From Lactuca virosa (Eukaryota > Streptophyta > Magnoliopsida > Asterales > Asteraceae): a stretch of DNA of 64,000 nt. Within the stretch, counting starts at the first letter, position 1. The number at the start of each line of letters is the position of its first letter. A program made the position numbers and the translations under genes. The stretch lies in the NCBI GenBank assembly GCA_928212115.1, contig CAKMRJ010003334.1, positions 19,570,809 to 19,634,808 of the forward strand, in the 5' to 3' direction. The notes under the pieces were generated by a model that had not been told where the DNA came from, searched no databases, and saw only the letters and a program-made list of their open reading frames with translations. Positions 1 through 10,713 of this stretch are shown here, in pieces.

Positions 1-1
1 G

Positions 2-250
2 GAGATTTTCTACGATAATGAAGGGGCGGTTGCCTAATCCAAGGAACCAAGAGATCATGGTAGATCTAGGCATATCGACATAAAGTACCACTTCATAAGA
101 CATCAAGTAGAAGAAGGGCACCTCGTGGTAAAGGGGATATCGTCGGAGGGCAACCTAGCAGATCCTCTTACAAAGGGACTGACTTGGGTTAAGCACTTGC
201 AACATGCGGGGAGCATTGGGCTAAAGGACGATATTAGTTTTAGTAATTAG
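2..250 (+). pseudogene. Ty1/copia polyprotein, C-terminal RNase H end
   Basis: The frame starting at base 2 reads DNEGAVA, then a stop (35-37), then SKEPRDHGRSRHIDIKYHF, and continues to EGNLADPLTKGL and a terminal stop at 248-250. The RHIDIKYHF and NLADPLTKGL signatures belong to the C-terminal end of the copia RNase H domain, which degrades the RNA strand of the RNA/DNA hybrid during reverse transcription. The rest of the polyprotein lies left of the window. The in-frame stop at 35-37 makes it a pseudogene unless the base is a sequencing error. It lies upstream of, and in the same orientation as, the LTR at 1116-1869. Confidence 0.85.
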
Positions 251-1115
251 ATAAATCGAAACTTGTAATAGCTAAATTGTAATTGACATTTGATGGATGA
301 ATAAAGGAGTTTTATTTATAAGTAAAGTTACTGTCTTGTGCCAATTATTTACTATTGTTTCACTTTGCATGTTTTGACTTCCAGAATAATAAAATTATGA
401 TTATTATTATTATTCAAACTATCCATAGTCGATCATACGTTGGAAGTAAGTATGAAAGAAGACTGTCAAGAGTTGGCTTGTAGATTGTCTAAGGAGTTAG
501 GCATAGCAAAAGTTTGCTACACCATTCATGAGTACTTCTGAAATAAGATTTAAGTATTGGATTCAACCCGCACTCACTTGAATTACTTCATGGAATTTAT
601 CACGAGTAATTGTGAGACGATAATATCATATAATCTTCAAACCAAGATACATGAGTTGTTGACTTTGAGTTGGTTGTACATTGATGGCACGAAAATGCAT
701 CAGTAACTTGATGTTATAAAACGTGTCGTTGTGCATGATTAAAAGCGATATAATGTCGAAGTTTATCTGCTCCTTTTATCCTAAGAGGATTAAAAGCGAT
801 ATCTTGGGCCCCTCGATGACTCTGTTTTGACTTATGTGTCGGGCCCGGTCAGAACTAAATTCATGTGTTCAGCTATGTTCTATGTCAGACTAATCAGAAA
901 TCGGGAAACAATCTGTTGGACAATAAGTATGACATTGTTCCATGTATTTGTCTAGCTGATATCTTGAGAACAGAAGAGTATATGATCACTTATCTAAAGG
1001 ATGCGTCACTGACTGGGTCAGAGTTGAAAATGGATTTTGAAAGATTACGATTGCTAAGTCGGATCTTTGAAGTGCATTAGCAGTTATAGTTCTTAGACTT
1101 ATCCAAGTGGGAGAC
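251..1115 (+). other. Copia 3' untranslated spacer ending in polypurine tract
   Basis: About 865 bases lie between the copia stop codon and the 3' LTR. No recognisable protein is present; the 71-codon frame at 865-1080 has no family signature. The spacer ends in AAGTGGGAGAC (about 1105-1115), directly before the LTR TGTTGG, which is the expected position and composition of a plus-strand-priming polypurine tract. The spacer is long for a copia element, so it could hold a degraded extra reading frame. Confidence 0.6.
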
Positions 1116-1869
1116 TGTTGGATTTGGTGTCTAAGCCCATAACTATAACTGGTATGTACTTGACCCGATTGTAGCATGGTCCCTTTTTGGGTTGCCTTCA
1201 CCAGTGCAATTTGATAGGAATGATTTTTGAGAATAAGGTTATTTATGATTTATTAATATATTACAAGTATAATATATTAATATTATTTAATTAGTGTTGA
1301 TCAAGAATTAATTTGGAATTAATTTTGTGATCAAAAGAGACTAATTAAATATATGGGGATTGATTATGTAAATCAATCATTCTTGTAATGTGGACTAATG
1401 ATCCATGACTAAATGGTTTGGCTTAACCAATAAGATAATCCATGGATAGTGCATGGAGGTTAACCCATGGAGCATAAGAATGTGAAAAGTCATGGAGCAT
1501 TAGGGTTTACAAAGTGTAACCCTAGTGTTTGCCACATTATAAATAGTGACCCCATAAGCCAAAATCGGCTACACACTCTTTGGAGTCAAGTAGCTTATTC
1601 TCTAAAAGCCTCCTCTTGCATTTTGGTGTTTGTGAACCAATAGAGGCATCACACTTAAGGTGCTCAAGCTTTCAAAGGTTAAGAACTCTACCCTACTCAA
1701 GAGGTAAGCATCCAAACTAAGTTTTATATTATATAGCTTAAATTGTATGCTAGCTAGGGAGAATGCTTTGGAAAATTGAAAATGCATGTATAATTAGAGA
1801 AAACATGGATCCAAAGCATTTAGGGTTGCATGTGCACCATAGGAGTGTTATAGTGCTCAAAACCCAACA
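1116..1869 (+). repeat. Copia 3' LTR (754 bp)
   Basis: The LTR begins TGTTGGATTTGG and ends AAACCCAACA, so the ends form the inverted pair TGTTGG/CCAACA. A TATA-like CATTATAAATAG is near 1537. The left side is a polypurine tract and a copia RNase H, so this is the 3' LTR. The right side (1870 on) resumes a disrupted gypsy integrase, so the element inserted into that older copy. The target-site duplication cannot be checked because the 5' LTR is outside the window. Confidence 0.85.
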
Positions 1870-2365
1870 TATAGGTGGTACTGAATGCAACCGGGTGCCC
1901 AATTCTTCGTGAAACCTCTTCCAAAACCTGGAAGTAAAAATAAACATCCCGATCTGACACATTAGAAGTCGACACCCCATGTCGAGCCACCACCTCCTAA
2001 ACATAAATCTCAGCTAGCTTCTTTGTAGAAGAACCCTCACTTATGGATAAGAAGTGAGCACTCTTCGTAAAACGATAAACTATCACCCAGATAACATCAA
2101 ATCCCCTTGAAGTCTTAGGCAGTTTTGTAATGAAATCCATCATGATTTTCTCCCACTTCCACAGTGGAACCTCCAAAGGCTGTAGTTTTCCATAAGGGCG
2201 CTGGTGCTCGGCCTAGACCTTCCGGCAAATCAAGCATCGCTCTACAAACTAGGCCATATCCCTCTTCATACAATGCCACCCATAACTATGCTTCAGGTCA
2301 AGATACATCTTGGTAGCCCCCGGATGAATGAAGAATCTTGACTTCTGGGACTCCTCCATCAATAC
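1870..2365 (-). pseudogene. Ty3/gypsy integrase fragment
   Basis: On the minus strand this reads as a chromovirus integrase core: HPGATKMYLDLKHSY, then RCLICRKV, AEHQRPYGKLQPLEVP, WKWEKIMMDFITKLPKTSRG, TKSAHFL and VARHGVSTSNVSDRD. It is closely similar to the integrase of the element at 61.5-64 kb. At least three in-frame stops are present (after KRDMA, after CRKV and after EIYV). It ends abruptly at 1870, where the copia LTR is inserted, just before the expected HPQTDGQSER segment. It is an old, inactive fragment. Confidence 0.85.
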
Positions 2366-3207
2366 TTTAACATCCCGATGTCAAGGTAATTTCAATTTCA
2401 ATCCTATGTTTGAATAATATTGTATTTTATCCCTTAGGTTCGAAAGGATTACAAAATGGCCCATAGTGGAAATATGGTAATTATGTCCATAAGTAGTACG
2501 TTGAGTGTACATTGTGTACGCTAGGGATACTAGGGCGTGCCCTAGTACGGTCAACGTACACCTCGTGCGCGGGACATACGTGAAGAAAGTGCAAACCTTA
2601 AATTTTAGAGTTTGGTCCATATATAAACCTTATTATAGCCTCATGTCTCATTTCTTCATCAGCCTCCCTCTGTGAAAAATGACCCCAAGCAATCCGTAAG
2701 GGAGAAGAGTGCATTTTGACCCTATTGGAGTGTTTTGGAGGTGTTCTTAAAGAAGAATAAGTTGGTGTGAAGAGCTTGGAGCTTGGAATCATCTTGGATC
2801 TGAGATTTCCTTCTTGATAGCAACCTCTAGGAGGTATAAAGTTCACAAATTTATCACTCCATCTTGTACATCTAGACATTTCTTCCTTTAAGACACTTTT
2901 TGTCCCAAATATGGTGATTCTTTAGCATGGCATTTTTTGACCCAATAAGTCGTCCTTTCATACCTTAGGAGGGGTCTTAAGTTATAAAAATGTCGTCTTG
3001 ATAGTTAATTTTGCTCCATCCATGCAATAAAAGGTCTTAATGCATTAAGATGTTGAGATTTTGTGTTTTAAGTACTTAATGGACATGTAAAGTCATAAAG
3101 TTGGAAACTTTATGACTCTTGACAGTATTTTGGCTTTGGATCTGACTTTGGACGTGAAGATTTGGAGTATTAAGCTCTTAATGGAGAAAGGGCTGAACAG
3201 GGCGCGT
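2366..3207 (+). repeat. Truncated Ty3/gypsy-type LTR, GTAC-palindrome family
   Basis: The segment begins TTAACATCCCGATG, like the TGTAACATCC start of the LTR at 58,027. It has a TATA-like CCATATATAAACC near 2612 and internal stretches alignable by eye with the LTR at 49-50 kb (AGCCTCCCTC; TATAAAGTTC). GTACG/CGTAC repeats lie just upstream of the TATA box at 2499-2580. The 3' part of the LTR is missing because another LTR begins at about 3208. There is no coding content. The left border is approximate. Confidence 0.6.
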
Positions 3208-3430
3208 TGTAACACCTGTTCCAGATATTATTTAATTTATCTAAGTTTTAGGGTTTTGTGCATGGATTCGGCGAGTTGGGATGCTCCAACTCGTCGAGTA
3301 GAGACTATTATGAGGACGCGGGATTTGGATGCGACTCGACGAGTCGGAAAGCCCGACTCGACGAGTAGGCGTTGTAAAGAGAAACCTTAATTTTCAGGGG
3401 TTTGCACCCTGTTTAAAGGACTTATGGCTC
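3208..3430 (+). repeat. 5' fragment of LTR of the ACTCGNCGAGT family
   Basis: It begins TGTAACACCTGTTCC and carries four copies of ACTCGNCGAGT-like palindromes at about 3267-3368, then GTAAAGAGAAACC and a TTTAAAGGA promoter box. The same order is seen at 58,027-58,250 in the LTR of E3. It breaks off near 3430, where a minus-strand gypsy leader starts. Confidence 0.75.
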
Positions 3431-3599
3431 ATTTGTTTTAAAGGACAATCGCTCCAAAACACATGTTGGTCGTATCTCAAATAAATATAGTTGATCAGGC
3501 TATATTTATCCCACATATGATTACATAACTGTGTAGGTTTGACTGTAGTGTCCAACATCCAAATACTTTTGTTTTATTCTTCTTGTGATACTTGTTCTA

Positions 3600-3681
<82 letters not shown>

Positions 3682-3830
3682 GTATGTATACTTCTAAAAA
3701 AAAATATACTTATATTTTAAAAGTATACTTTTAGTCAGAGAACTTCGGCCCCATTGTATTTATAGTTGTATATCTTTTATGGTTGATATACTTAGTTCAC
3801 TATTAAGAATGCTCTGATATCAATCTGTCA
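3431..3830 (-). repeat. Ty3/gypsy leader and primer-binding site, minus strand
   Basis: On the minus strand the bases next to the LTR end (3831) read TTGATATCAGAGC, a close match to the initiator-Met tRNA primer site TGGTATCAGAGC. The leader is then the counterpart of 33,768-34,110 and 51,937-52,260: it shares a TATACTTTTA-rich stretch, the ACCAACATGTG motif and TATAGTTGAT. It is cut at about 3431, so the body of this element is absent. A (TG)n(TA)n microsatellite at 3601-3677 lies inside it. Confidence 0.75.
3601..3677. repeat. (TG)n(TA)n microsatellite
   Basis: A GT-dinucleotide run passes into an uninterrupted AT-dinucleotide run of about 60 bases. It lies in the gypsy leader and may be a replication-slippage expansion. 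Confidence 0.95.
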
Positions 3831-6695
3831 CACCCCAAACCGGAACGGCGGAAACGTTCGGGGGCGGAGGACGTCATGTACAGTATCACAACAATTGTAT
3901 AATAGTAATCAAAGCAACAATAACCATCATATTATAAAGTTTACATTGTGTTCAAAACATTTCATGATTTACGTTAAAACTATAGCAAAAGATAAGACGT
4001 AATACTACTATACTCCGTCTTCGTAACACCTGAGAGGATACCTGTCTACTAACGTTCATGAGAATACAAGTGGTTTGAAAAAGTGTCAACATTATAGTTG
4101 GTGAGTTCATAAGTATTTTTGTTATAGAAAGTATATCCTTTATTCTTTGGAAAAGTTTGTGTGTTTATTCAGAAAATCCTATATTTTCTTTGTAAGAATG
4201 TGCCCATACTAGTTCCATCTATGATTACTTAGTTTATACTAGTTATATATAAACTAATATCGAATGGACAGTTGAAAGTGTAGATCTGCCCTAAGCCCAC
4301 AACCAAACAATGAACGGGAAGTAAGGCGGAAACCACACATTCTACTGCCTATCGGATATTATTTATATATAACTCTGGTGTATAAATTAAGAAATTATAG
4401 AATTTACAATAATGATCCTTTTAGATAAGATGAATGTGTTTTCTTCAGAAAATCCTACATTTTCTTAGTAAAATGGTGACCACAATAATTCCTTCTACTA
4501 TCACTTATTTTATACTAGCTATATATAATCTAATATCGAACGGACAGTTGAATGTGTGAATCTGCCCTAAGCCCACAACCAAACAAGGAACAGGAAGTAA
4601 GGTGGAAATCACACATTCCACTACCTATCAGATATTATTTATATATAGCCCTGATGTATTAAGCTAAGGAAATCATAGAATTAACAATTTAAGGTCCTTT
4701 ATGGTATACTAGTTTGTAAATAAGTGTTGAACCTTATGTAAACATGTTCCTAGTTCCACTTACTCTATTGTAAAACATTGTTTTCAGTAAATAATTGTAT
4801 TTGTTTTCAGAAACTTAAATCGAAAATTGTTTACCTTTAAAATAATGATGTTTATCCTAGAAAATCCTATATTTTCTATGAAATCAATTTGTAGTCTTAA
4901 TCTTTCCAAGACCGAAAAGCACAAGTATAATTACCATACTTAGTTTAATGATACCTAGTTTTATTTATACGTAAAACTAGCTAAAGATGTGTTTGCCCTG
5001 TAAAGTAGATGCGATGTTACTACCCTCCTATGATTACTTAGTACATACGAGTTGTATATAACCGAGATCGAACAGACAAGTTGAATGAGTGAATCTGCCC
5101 TAAGCCCACAACCAAACAAGGAACATGAAATAAGGTGGAAGTCACACATTCCACTATCTATCGGATCCTTATTATATATAACTCTAAAGTATCCGCTAAG
5201 TAATCATATAGTTACTACCCCTTAAGCTTGTTTGAAAAGTATATTACTACATAAATGAGTCGTTTTTTTCTCCATGTGAGTTCTTATAACCATACTAATA
5301 TGACAGATATCCTGATACGATGTTCTTCGGACGTCAGTACCGTTAATGACATTTGTCACCTAGAATAACTGTAGCTAACAGTCAGGGCGCGGGATTGTCA
5401 GTCCCGTATAGATCTATACACAAATTTATGCTCTCCCTCCAGGAGACTCTGGTTCATAAGTCGGGACTTCTGTTGGTACTTAGGTAAGTACTCAAAGACA
5501 TGTCTCACAAATCTTGTTACAATGAGTTCACGAGTAATACAGTGAAAAACCTTTTAATAAATAAAAATGTAATTTTTATTTAATCATGTTTATGATGATA
5601 ATCATTTTGAACTGACCATAAATTATACCTATTATAATTTATATGTTTGTCTTCATATTATTTGACTGTTATATATGTAATAAAATCCTCTTTATTTTAA
5701 CAACTTTAAAAGTTTATAATTTTGGCAATAACGTTTATTTAGCATTTTTATGTAAAGTGTTTATAAAGTATAATAGAACGAAATAAACAATTTATATTTT
5801 TAAATACAAAAATTTCTTGTGTTTTACTTGTATTCCTCCCCCCCCCCCTTAAAACATAGAAAAAGTTTGGAAAAGTGTAGGGGTATGAACTCACCTTATG
5901 TGCGGTTTTGACTAGATATCGAGATGAAAGCGGTGACCTTCGGGCTAGTATAAGGGAAAGATGTCGTGATCCTAATGGTTTTAAACACACAATAGTGTGT
6001 GAATAAGATGATCTTTATAACATAAGTGCTTCATAAACACTAAATAATACGAATAATACTTACTATGATGTCTTAAGGGAATTTGGTTTGAAGAAAATAT
6101 GACTCCAGGAGGTGTTGATCTTCAAGTTTGCAAAGAATGAAGTTGAGTTTTGAGAGAGAATTGTGAGGAAATAGTTTACTGAATGTGAGAAATGAAAGAA
6201 TGATCTTATATGAGGCTTATATATAAAGTAACTTAAGTATGACGAAAACTCATGAGGCGGTGAATGTGAGGTTTACGGAGGTAATCACATTGGGAAGCTA
6301 ACTATGGATAAGATATGAAGATATTTAGGAGTGTTTACGGATGAATTATGTTCTAGAAAGTGTGTTTTCGGATCTATAGACAAAGGGAAAAGAGTTTTCG
6401 AATTCATAATGGGCTTCAAAGTGTGTTTTCGCCCCTAATGGGCTTTGGATTGTGTTTTCGGACCAAGGCAATTCGAAAACACCCTTTTGGAACAATTCCC
6501 AAACCGTGAACACCATTTGGAAACAATTCAAATCCGAAAACCCTTCTTGAATTAATTCCAAATCCGTAAACCCTTTCTACTTTAATCACTTGGGCGAAAA
6601 CTCTTCATTCTTGATTATTTTTGGGCGAAACCTCATTTATGAGGATTATTTATGTTTTAAACCCTTAGTCTTTTAGCTTATGTTCATTTATAACA
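3831..6695 (-). repeat. Very long Ty3/gypsy LTR, first assembled copy
   Basis: Read on the minus strand it ends in CCGTTCCGGTTTGGGGTGTGACA next to a primer-binding site, so it is a 5' LTR. Its start is placed at TGTTATAAATG (6695) from the LTR-like TG; this border is an estimate. At about 2.9 kb it is longer than the related 2.46-kb LTRs of E1 because it contains extra repeat units (4185-5220). It shares with E1 and E2 LTRs the terminal 40 bases and a core with AGATCTAT and GACAATCCC (5388-5456). The only ORFs are short. The sequence from 3887 on recurs after the gap at 7663. Confidence 0.7.
4185..5220. repeat. Three diverged internal repeat units within the LTR
   Basis: Units at about 4185-4430, 4470-4700 and 5010-5220 each contain TCTGCCCTAAGCCCACAACC, a GGAAGTAAGGTGG-like stretch and CACACATTC. 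The first two are also preceded by GAAAATCCTAYATTTTC. The spacing is about 285 and 540 bases. They were duplicated within the LTR before the assembly-level duplication, as all three recur at 7970-9000. Confidence 0.75.
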
Positions 6696-6952
6696 CCCTA
6701 ATTTAGCTTAGATTTCAATCCATACTTCTTTGTTAGTTCTATTTACAAGCCCTAAGGCTATAGATGATACAATGCAACAAGGATTGCAATGTAGTATCAC
6801 ATGTGTTTGGTTAGGGTTTAAACTTCATTGGGTCTAGTATTTTGAGTTGTGAGATGTGGTTTTATGTTATTTATAGTTGTTATTATTGTTAATTAATTTT
6901 TTAAAATTTATTTGCTTAACGTTTTAATTTCTATCATTGATATTATTTGAAA
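6696..6952. other. Unassigned spacer between LTR and MULE
   Basis: AT-rich sequence with no ORF or family signature. It ends in TTATTTGAAA (6943-6952), the left copy of the 10-bp MULE target duplication. Confidence 0.6.
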
Positions 6953-7649
6953 GGGAAAACTGCAATAAAGTCCCTACATATTGGCCTCATAATCGATTTA
7001 GTCCCTATATATTTTTTTTATTTAATTAAGTCTCAAATACCGATAATCGTATTCAATTTAACCATTTGACCCGGTCAACAGGTCATCCAACTTTCAAAAA
7101 TAACATTTTTGGCCTAGATTTCAAAATTTATTACAAATTTGGTTCAAAAATTACACTTTTGGCCCAAATTTTAAATTTTGTTTACAAATTTGGTCCAAAC
7201 TTTACCATTTTTGCCCAAATTTTAGATTTTTATTATGAATTCATTCTAACTTTAGTTTTTTTACAACTTTTTTTCTCAAATATTGTTTCTAATATATTTT
7301 TTCGATAATAACCATTATTTATACAAAAAAAAAACGTATTTTCACATAAAAATCTTATATAATTTCTATATAAAAACGTTTTTTAAATAGTTTATGTATA
7401 TGAAATATCTAGTTATAAAAATAGGTATTTATTAAGTATATAAATATATACAAATCCGTTTTTATAAAAAAGTGTAAACAAAAACGTATTTTACAAAAAA
7501 AATGTATACAAACACCTATTTTATCTATATATTTTTTTTAATAAAATCGTGTTTGTTTACATTTTTTTTATAAAAACGTGTTTGAATAATTTTTTATATA
7601 ATACGTGTTTGTATACATTTATAAAATGTATACAAACACGATTTATAAA
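6953..7649. mobile_element. Left part of long-TIR MULE, cut by assembly gap
   Basis: It starts GGGAAAACTGCAATAAAG right after TTATTTGAAA. The first ~340 bases are the inverse of 11,993-12,330. After that comes AT-rich sequence with repeats of GTTTGTATACATTTT and its inverse. It stops at the N run. The 68-110-residue frames here come from the low-complexity TIR and are not genes. Confidence 0.8.
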
Positions 7650-7662
7650 NNNNNNNNNNNNN
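7650..7662. other. Assembly gap of 13 N
   Basis: Thirteen undetermined bases. The right side (7663) restarts at the base equivalent to 3887, inside the LTR, while the left side ends inside the MULE palindrome. This marks a failed join rather than a biological boundary. Confidence 0.98.
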
Positions 7663-10456
7663 CACAACAATTGTATAATAGTAATCAAAGCAACAATAAC
7701 CATCATATTATAAAGTTTACATTGTGTTCAAAACCATTTCATGATTTACGTTAAAACTATAGCAAAAGATAAGACGTAATACTACTATACTCTCGTCTTC
7801 GTAACACCTGAGAGGATACCTGTCTACTAACGTTCATGAGAATACAAGTGGTTTGAAAAATGTCAAACATTATAGTTGGGTGAGTTCATAAGTATTTTTG
7901 TTATAGAAAGTATATCCTTTATTCTTTGGAAAAGTTTGTGTGTTTATTCAGAAAATCCTATATTTTCTTTGTAAGAATGTGCCCATACTAGTTCCATCTA
8001 TGATTACTTAGTTTATACTAGTTATATATAAACTAATATCGAATGGACAGTTGAAAGTGTAGATCTGCCCTAGCCCACCAACCAACAATGAACGGGAAGT
8101 AAGGCGGAACCACACATTCTATGCCTATCGGATATTATTTATATATAACTCTGGTGTATAAATTAAGAAATTATAGAATTTACAATAATGATCCTTTTAG
8201 ATAAGATGAATGTGTTTTCTTCAGAAAATCCTACATTTTCTTAGTAAAATGGTGACCACAATAATTCCTTCTACTATCACTTATTTTATACTAGCTATAT
8301 ATATCTACTAATATCGAACGGACAGTTGAATGTGTGAATCTGCCCTAAGCCCACAACCAAACAAGGAACAGGAAGTAAGGTGGAAATCACACATTCCACT
8401 ACCTATCAGATATTATTTATATATAGCCCTGATGTATAAGCTAAGGAAATCATAGAATTAACAATTTAAGGTCCTTTATGGTATACTAGTTTGTAAATAA
8501 GTGTTGAACCTTATGTAAACATGTTCCTAGTTCCACTTACTCTATTGTAAAACATTGTTTTCAGTAAATAATTGTATTTGTTTTCAGAAACTTAAATCGA
8601 AAATTGTTACCTTTAAAATAATGATGTTTATCCTAGAAAATCCTATATTTCTATGAAATCAATTTGTAGTCTTAATCTTTCCAAGACCGAAAAAAGCACA
8701 GTATAATTACCATACTTAGTTTAATGATACCTTTTTATTTATACGTAAAACTAGCTAAAGATGTGTTTGCCCTGTAAAGTAGATGCGATGTTACTACCCT
8801 CCTATGATTACTTAGTACATACGAGTTGTATATAACCGAGATCGAACAGACAGTTGAATGAGTGAATCTGCCCTAAGCCCACAACCAAACAAGGAACATG
8901 AAATAAGGTGGAAGTCACACATTCCACTATCTATCGGATCCTTATTATATATAACTCTAAAGTATCCGCTAAGTAATCATATAGTTACTACCCCTTAAGC
9001 TTGTTTGAAAAGTATATTACTACATAAATGAGTCGTTTTTTTCTCCATGTGAGTTCTTATAACCATACTAATATGACAGATATCCTGATACGATGTTCTT
9101 CGGACGTCAGTACCGTTAATGACATTTGTCACCTAGAATAACTGTAGCTAACAGTCAGGGCGCGGGATTGTCAGTCCCGTATAGATCTATACACAAATTT
9201 ATGCTCTCCCTCCAGGAGACTCTGGTTCATAAGTCGGGACTTCTGTTGGTACTTAGGTAAGTACTCAAAGACATGTCTCACAAATCTTGTTACAATGAGT
9301 TCACGAGTAATACAGTGAAAAACCTTTTAATAAATAAAAATGTAATTTTTATTTAATCATGTTTATGATGATAATCATTTTGAACTGACCATAAATTATA
9401 CCTATTATAATTTATATGTTTGTCTTCATTTATTTGACTGTTATATATGTTAAAATCCTCTTTATTTTAACAACTTTAAAAGTTTATAATTTTGGCATAA
9501 CGTTTATTTAGCATTTTTATGTAAAGTGTTTATAAAGTATAATAGAACGAAATAAACAATTTATATTTTTAAATACAAAAATTTCTTGTGTTTTACTTGT
9601 ATTCCTCCCCCCCCCCCCCTTAAAACATAGAAAAAGTTTGGAAATGTGTAGGGGTATGAACTCACCTTATGTGCGGTTTTGACTAGATATCGAGATGAAA
9701 GCGGTGACCTTCGGGCTAGTATAAGGGAAAGATGTCGTGATCCTAATGGTTTAAAACACAATAGTGGTGTGAATAAGATGATCTTTATAACATAAGTGCT
9801 TCATAAACACTAAATAATACGAATAATACTTACTATGATGTCTTAAGGGAATTTGGTTTAAGAAAATGACTCCAGGAGGTGTTGATCTTCAAGTTTGCAA
9901 AGAATGAAGTTGAGTTTGATAGAGAAAATTGTGAGGAAATAGTTTACTGAATGTGAGAAATGAAAGAATGATCTTATATGAGGCTTATATATAAAGTAAC
10001 TTAGTATGACGAAACTCATGAGGCGGTGAATGTGAGGTGTTACGGAGGAATCACATTGGGAAGCTAACTATGGATAAGATATGAGATATTAGGAGTGTTT
10101 ACGGATGAATTATGTTCTAGAAAGTGTGTTTTCGGATCTATAGACAAAGGGAAAAGAGTTTTCGAATTCATAATGGGCTTCAAAGTGTGTTTTCGCCCCT
10201 AATGGGCTTTGGATTGTGTTTTGGACCAAGGCAATTCGAAAACACCCTTTTGGAACAATTCCAAACCGTGAACACCATTTGGAAACAATTCAAATCCGAA
10301 AACCCTTCTTGAATTAATTCCAAATCCGTAAACCCTTCTACTTTAATCACTTGGGCGAAAACTCTTCATTCTTGATTATTTTTGGGCGAAACCCCTCATT
10401 TATGAGGATTATATGTTTTAAACCCTTAGTCTTTTAGCTTATGTTCATTTATAACA
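7663..10456 (-). repeat. Second assembled copy of the long gypsy LTR
   Basis: This repeats 3887-6695 almost base for base, including the three internal units and the terminal TAACA. Differences are mainly single-base insertions and deletions, often in homopolymers (an 11-C run at 5838-5848 is 13 C at 9607-9619). Primer site and LTR terminus are missing. It is most simply a lower-quality duplicate of the first copy produced by assembly. Confidence 0.8.
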
Positions 10457-10713
10457 CCCTAATTTAGCTTAGATTTCAATCCATACTTCTTTGTTAGTTC
10501 TATTTACAAGCCCTAAGGCTATAGATGATACAATGCAACAAGGATTGCAATGTAGTATCACATGTGTTTGGTTAGGGTTTAAACTTCATTGGGTCTAGTA
10601 TTTTGAGTTGTGAGATGTGGTTTTATGTTATTTATAGTTGTTATTATTGTTAATTAATTTTTTAAAATTTATTTGCTTAACGTTTTAATTTCTATCATTG
10701 ATATTATGTGAAA

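Noticed and set aside
250..1115. Second copia LTR or env-like ORF in the copia 3' spacer
   Set aside because: No TG..CA ends, no transmembrane or signal segment and no frame over 72 codons.
5748..5990. 80-residue minus-strand ORF repeated at 9561-9761
   Set aside because: It lies in the gypsy LTR, runs through a poly-C tract, and its recurrence is due only to the assembly duplication.
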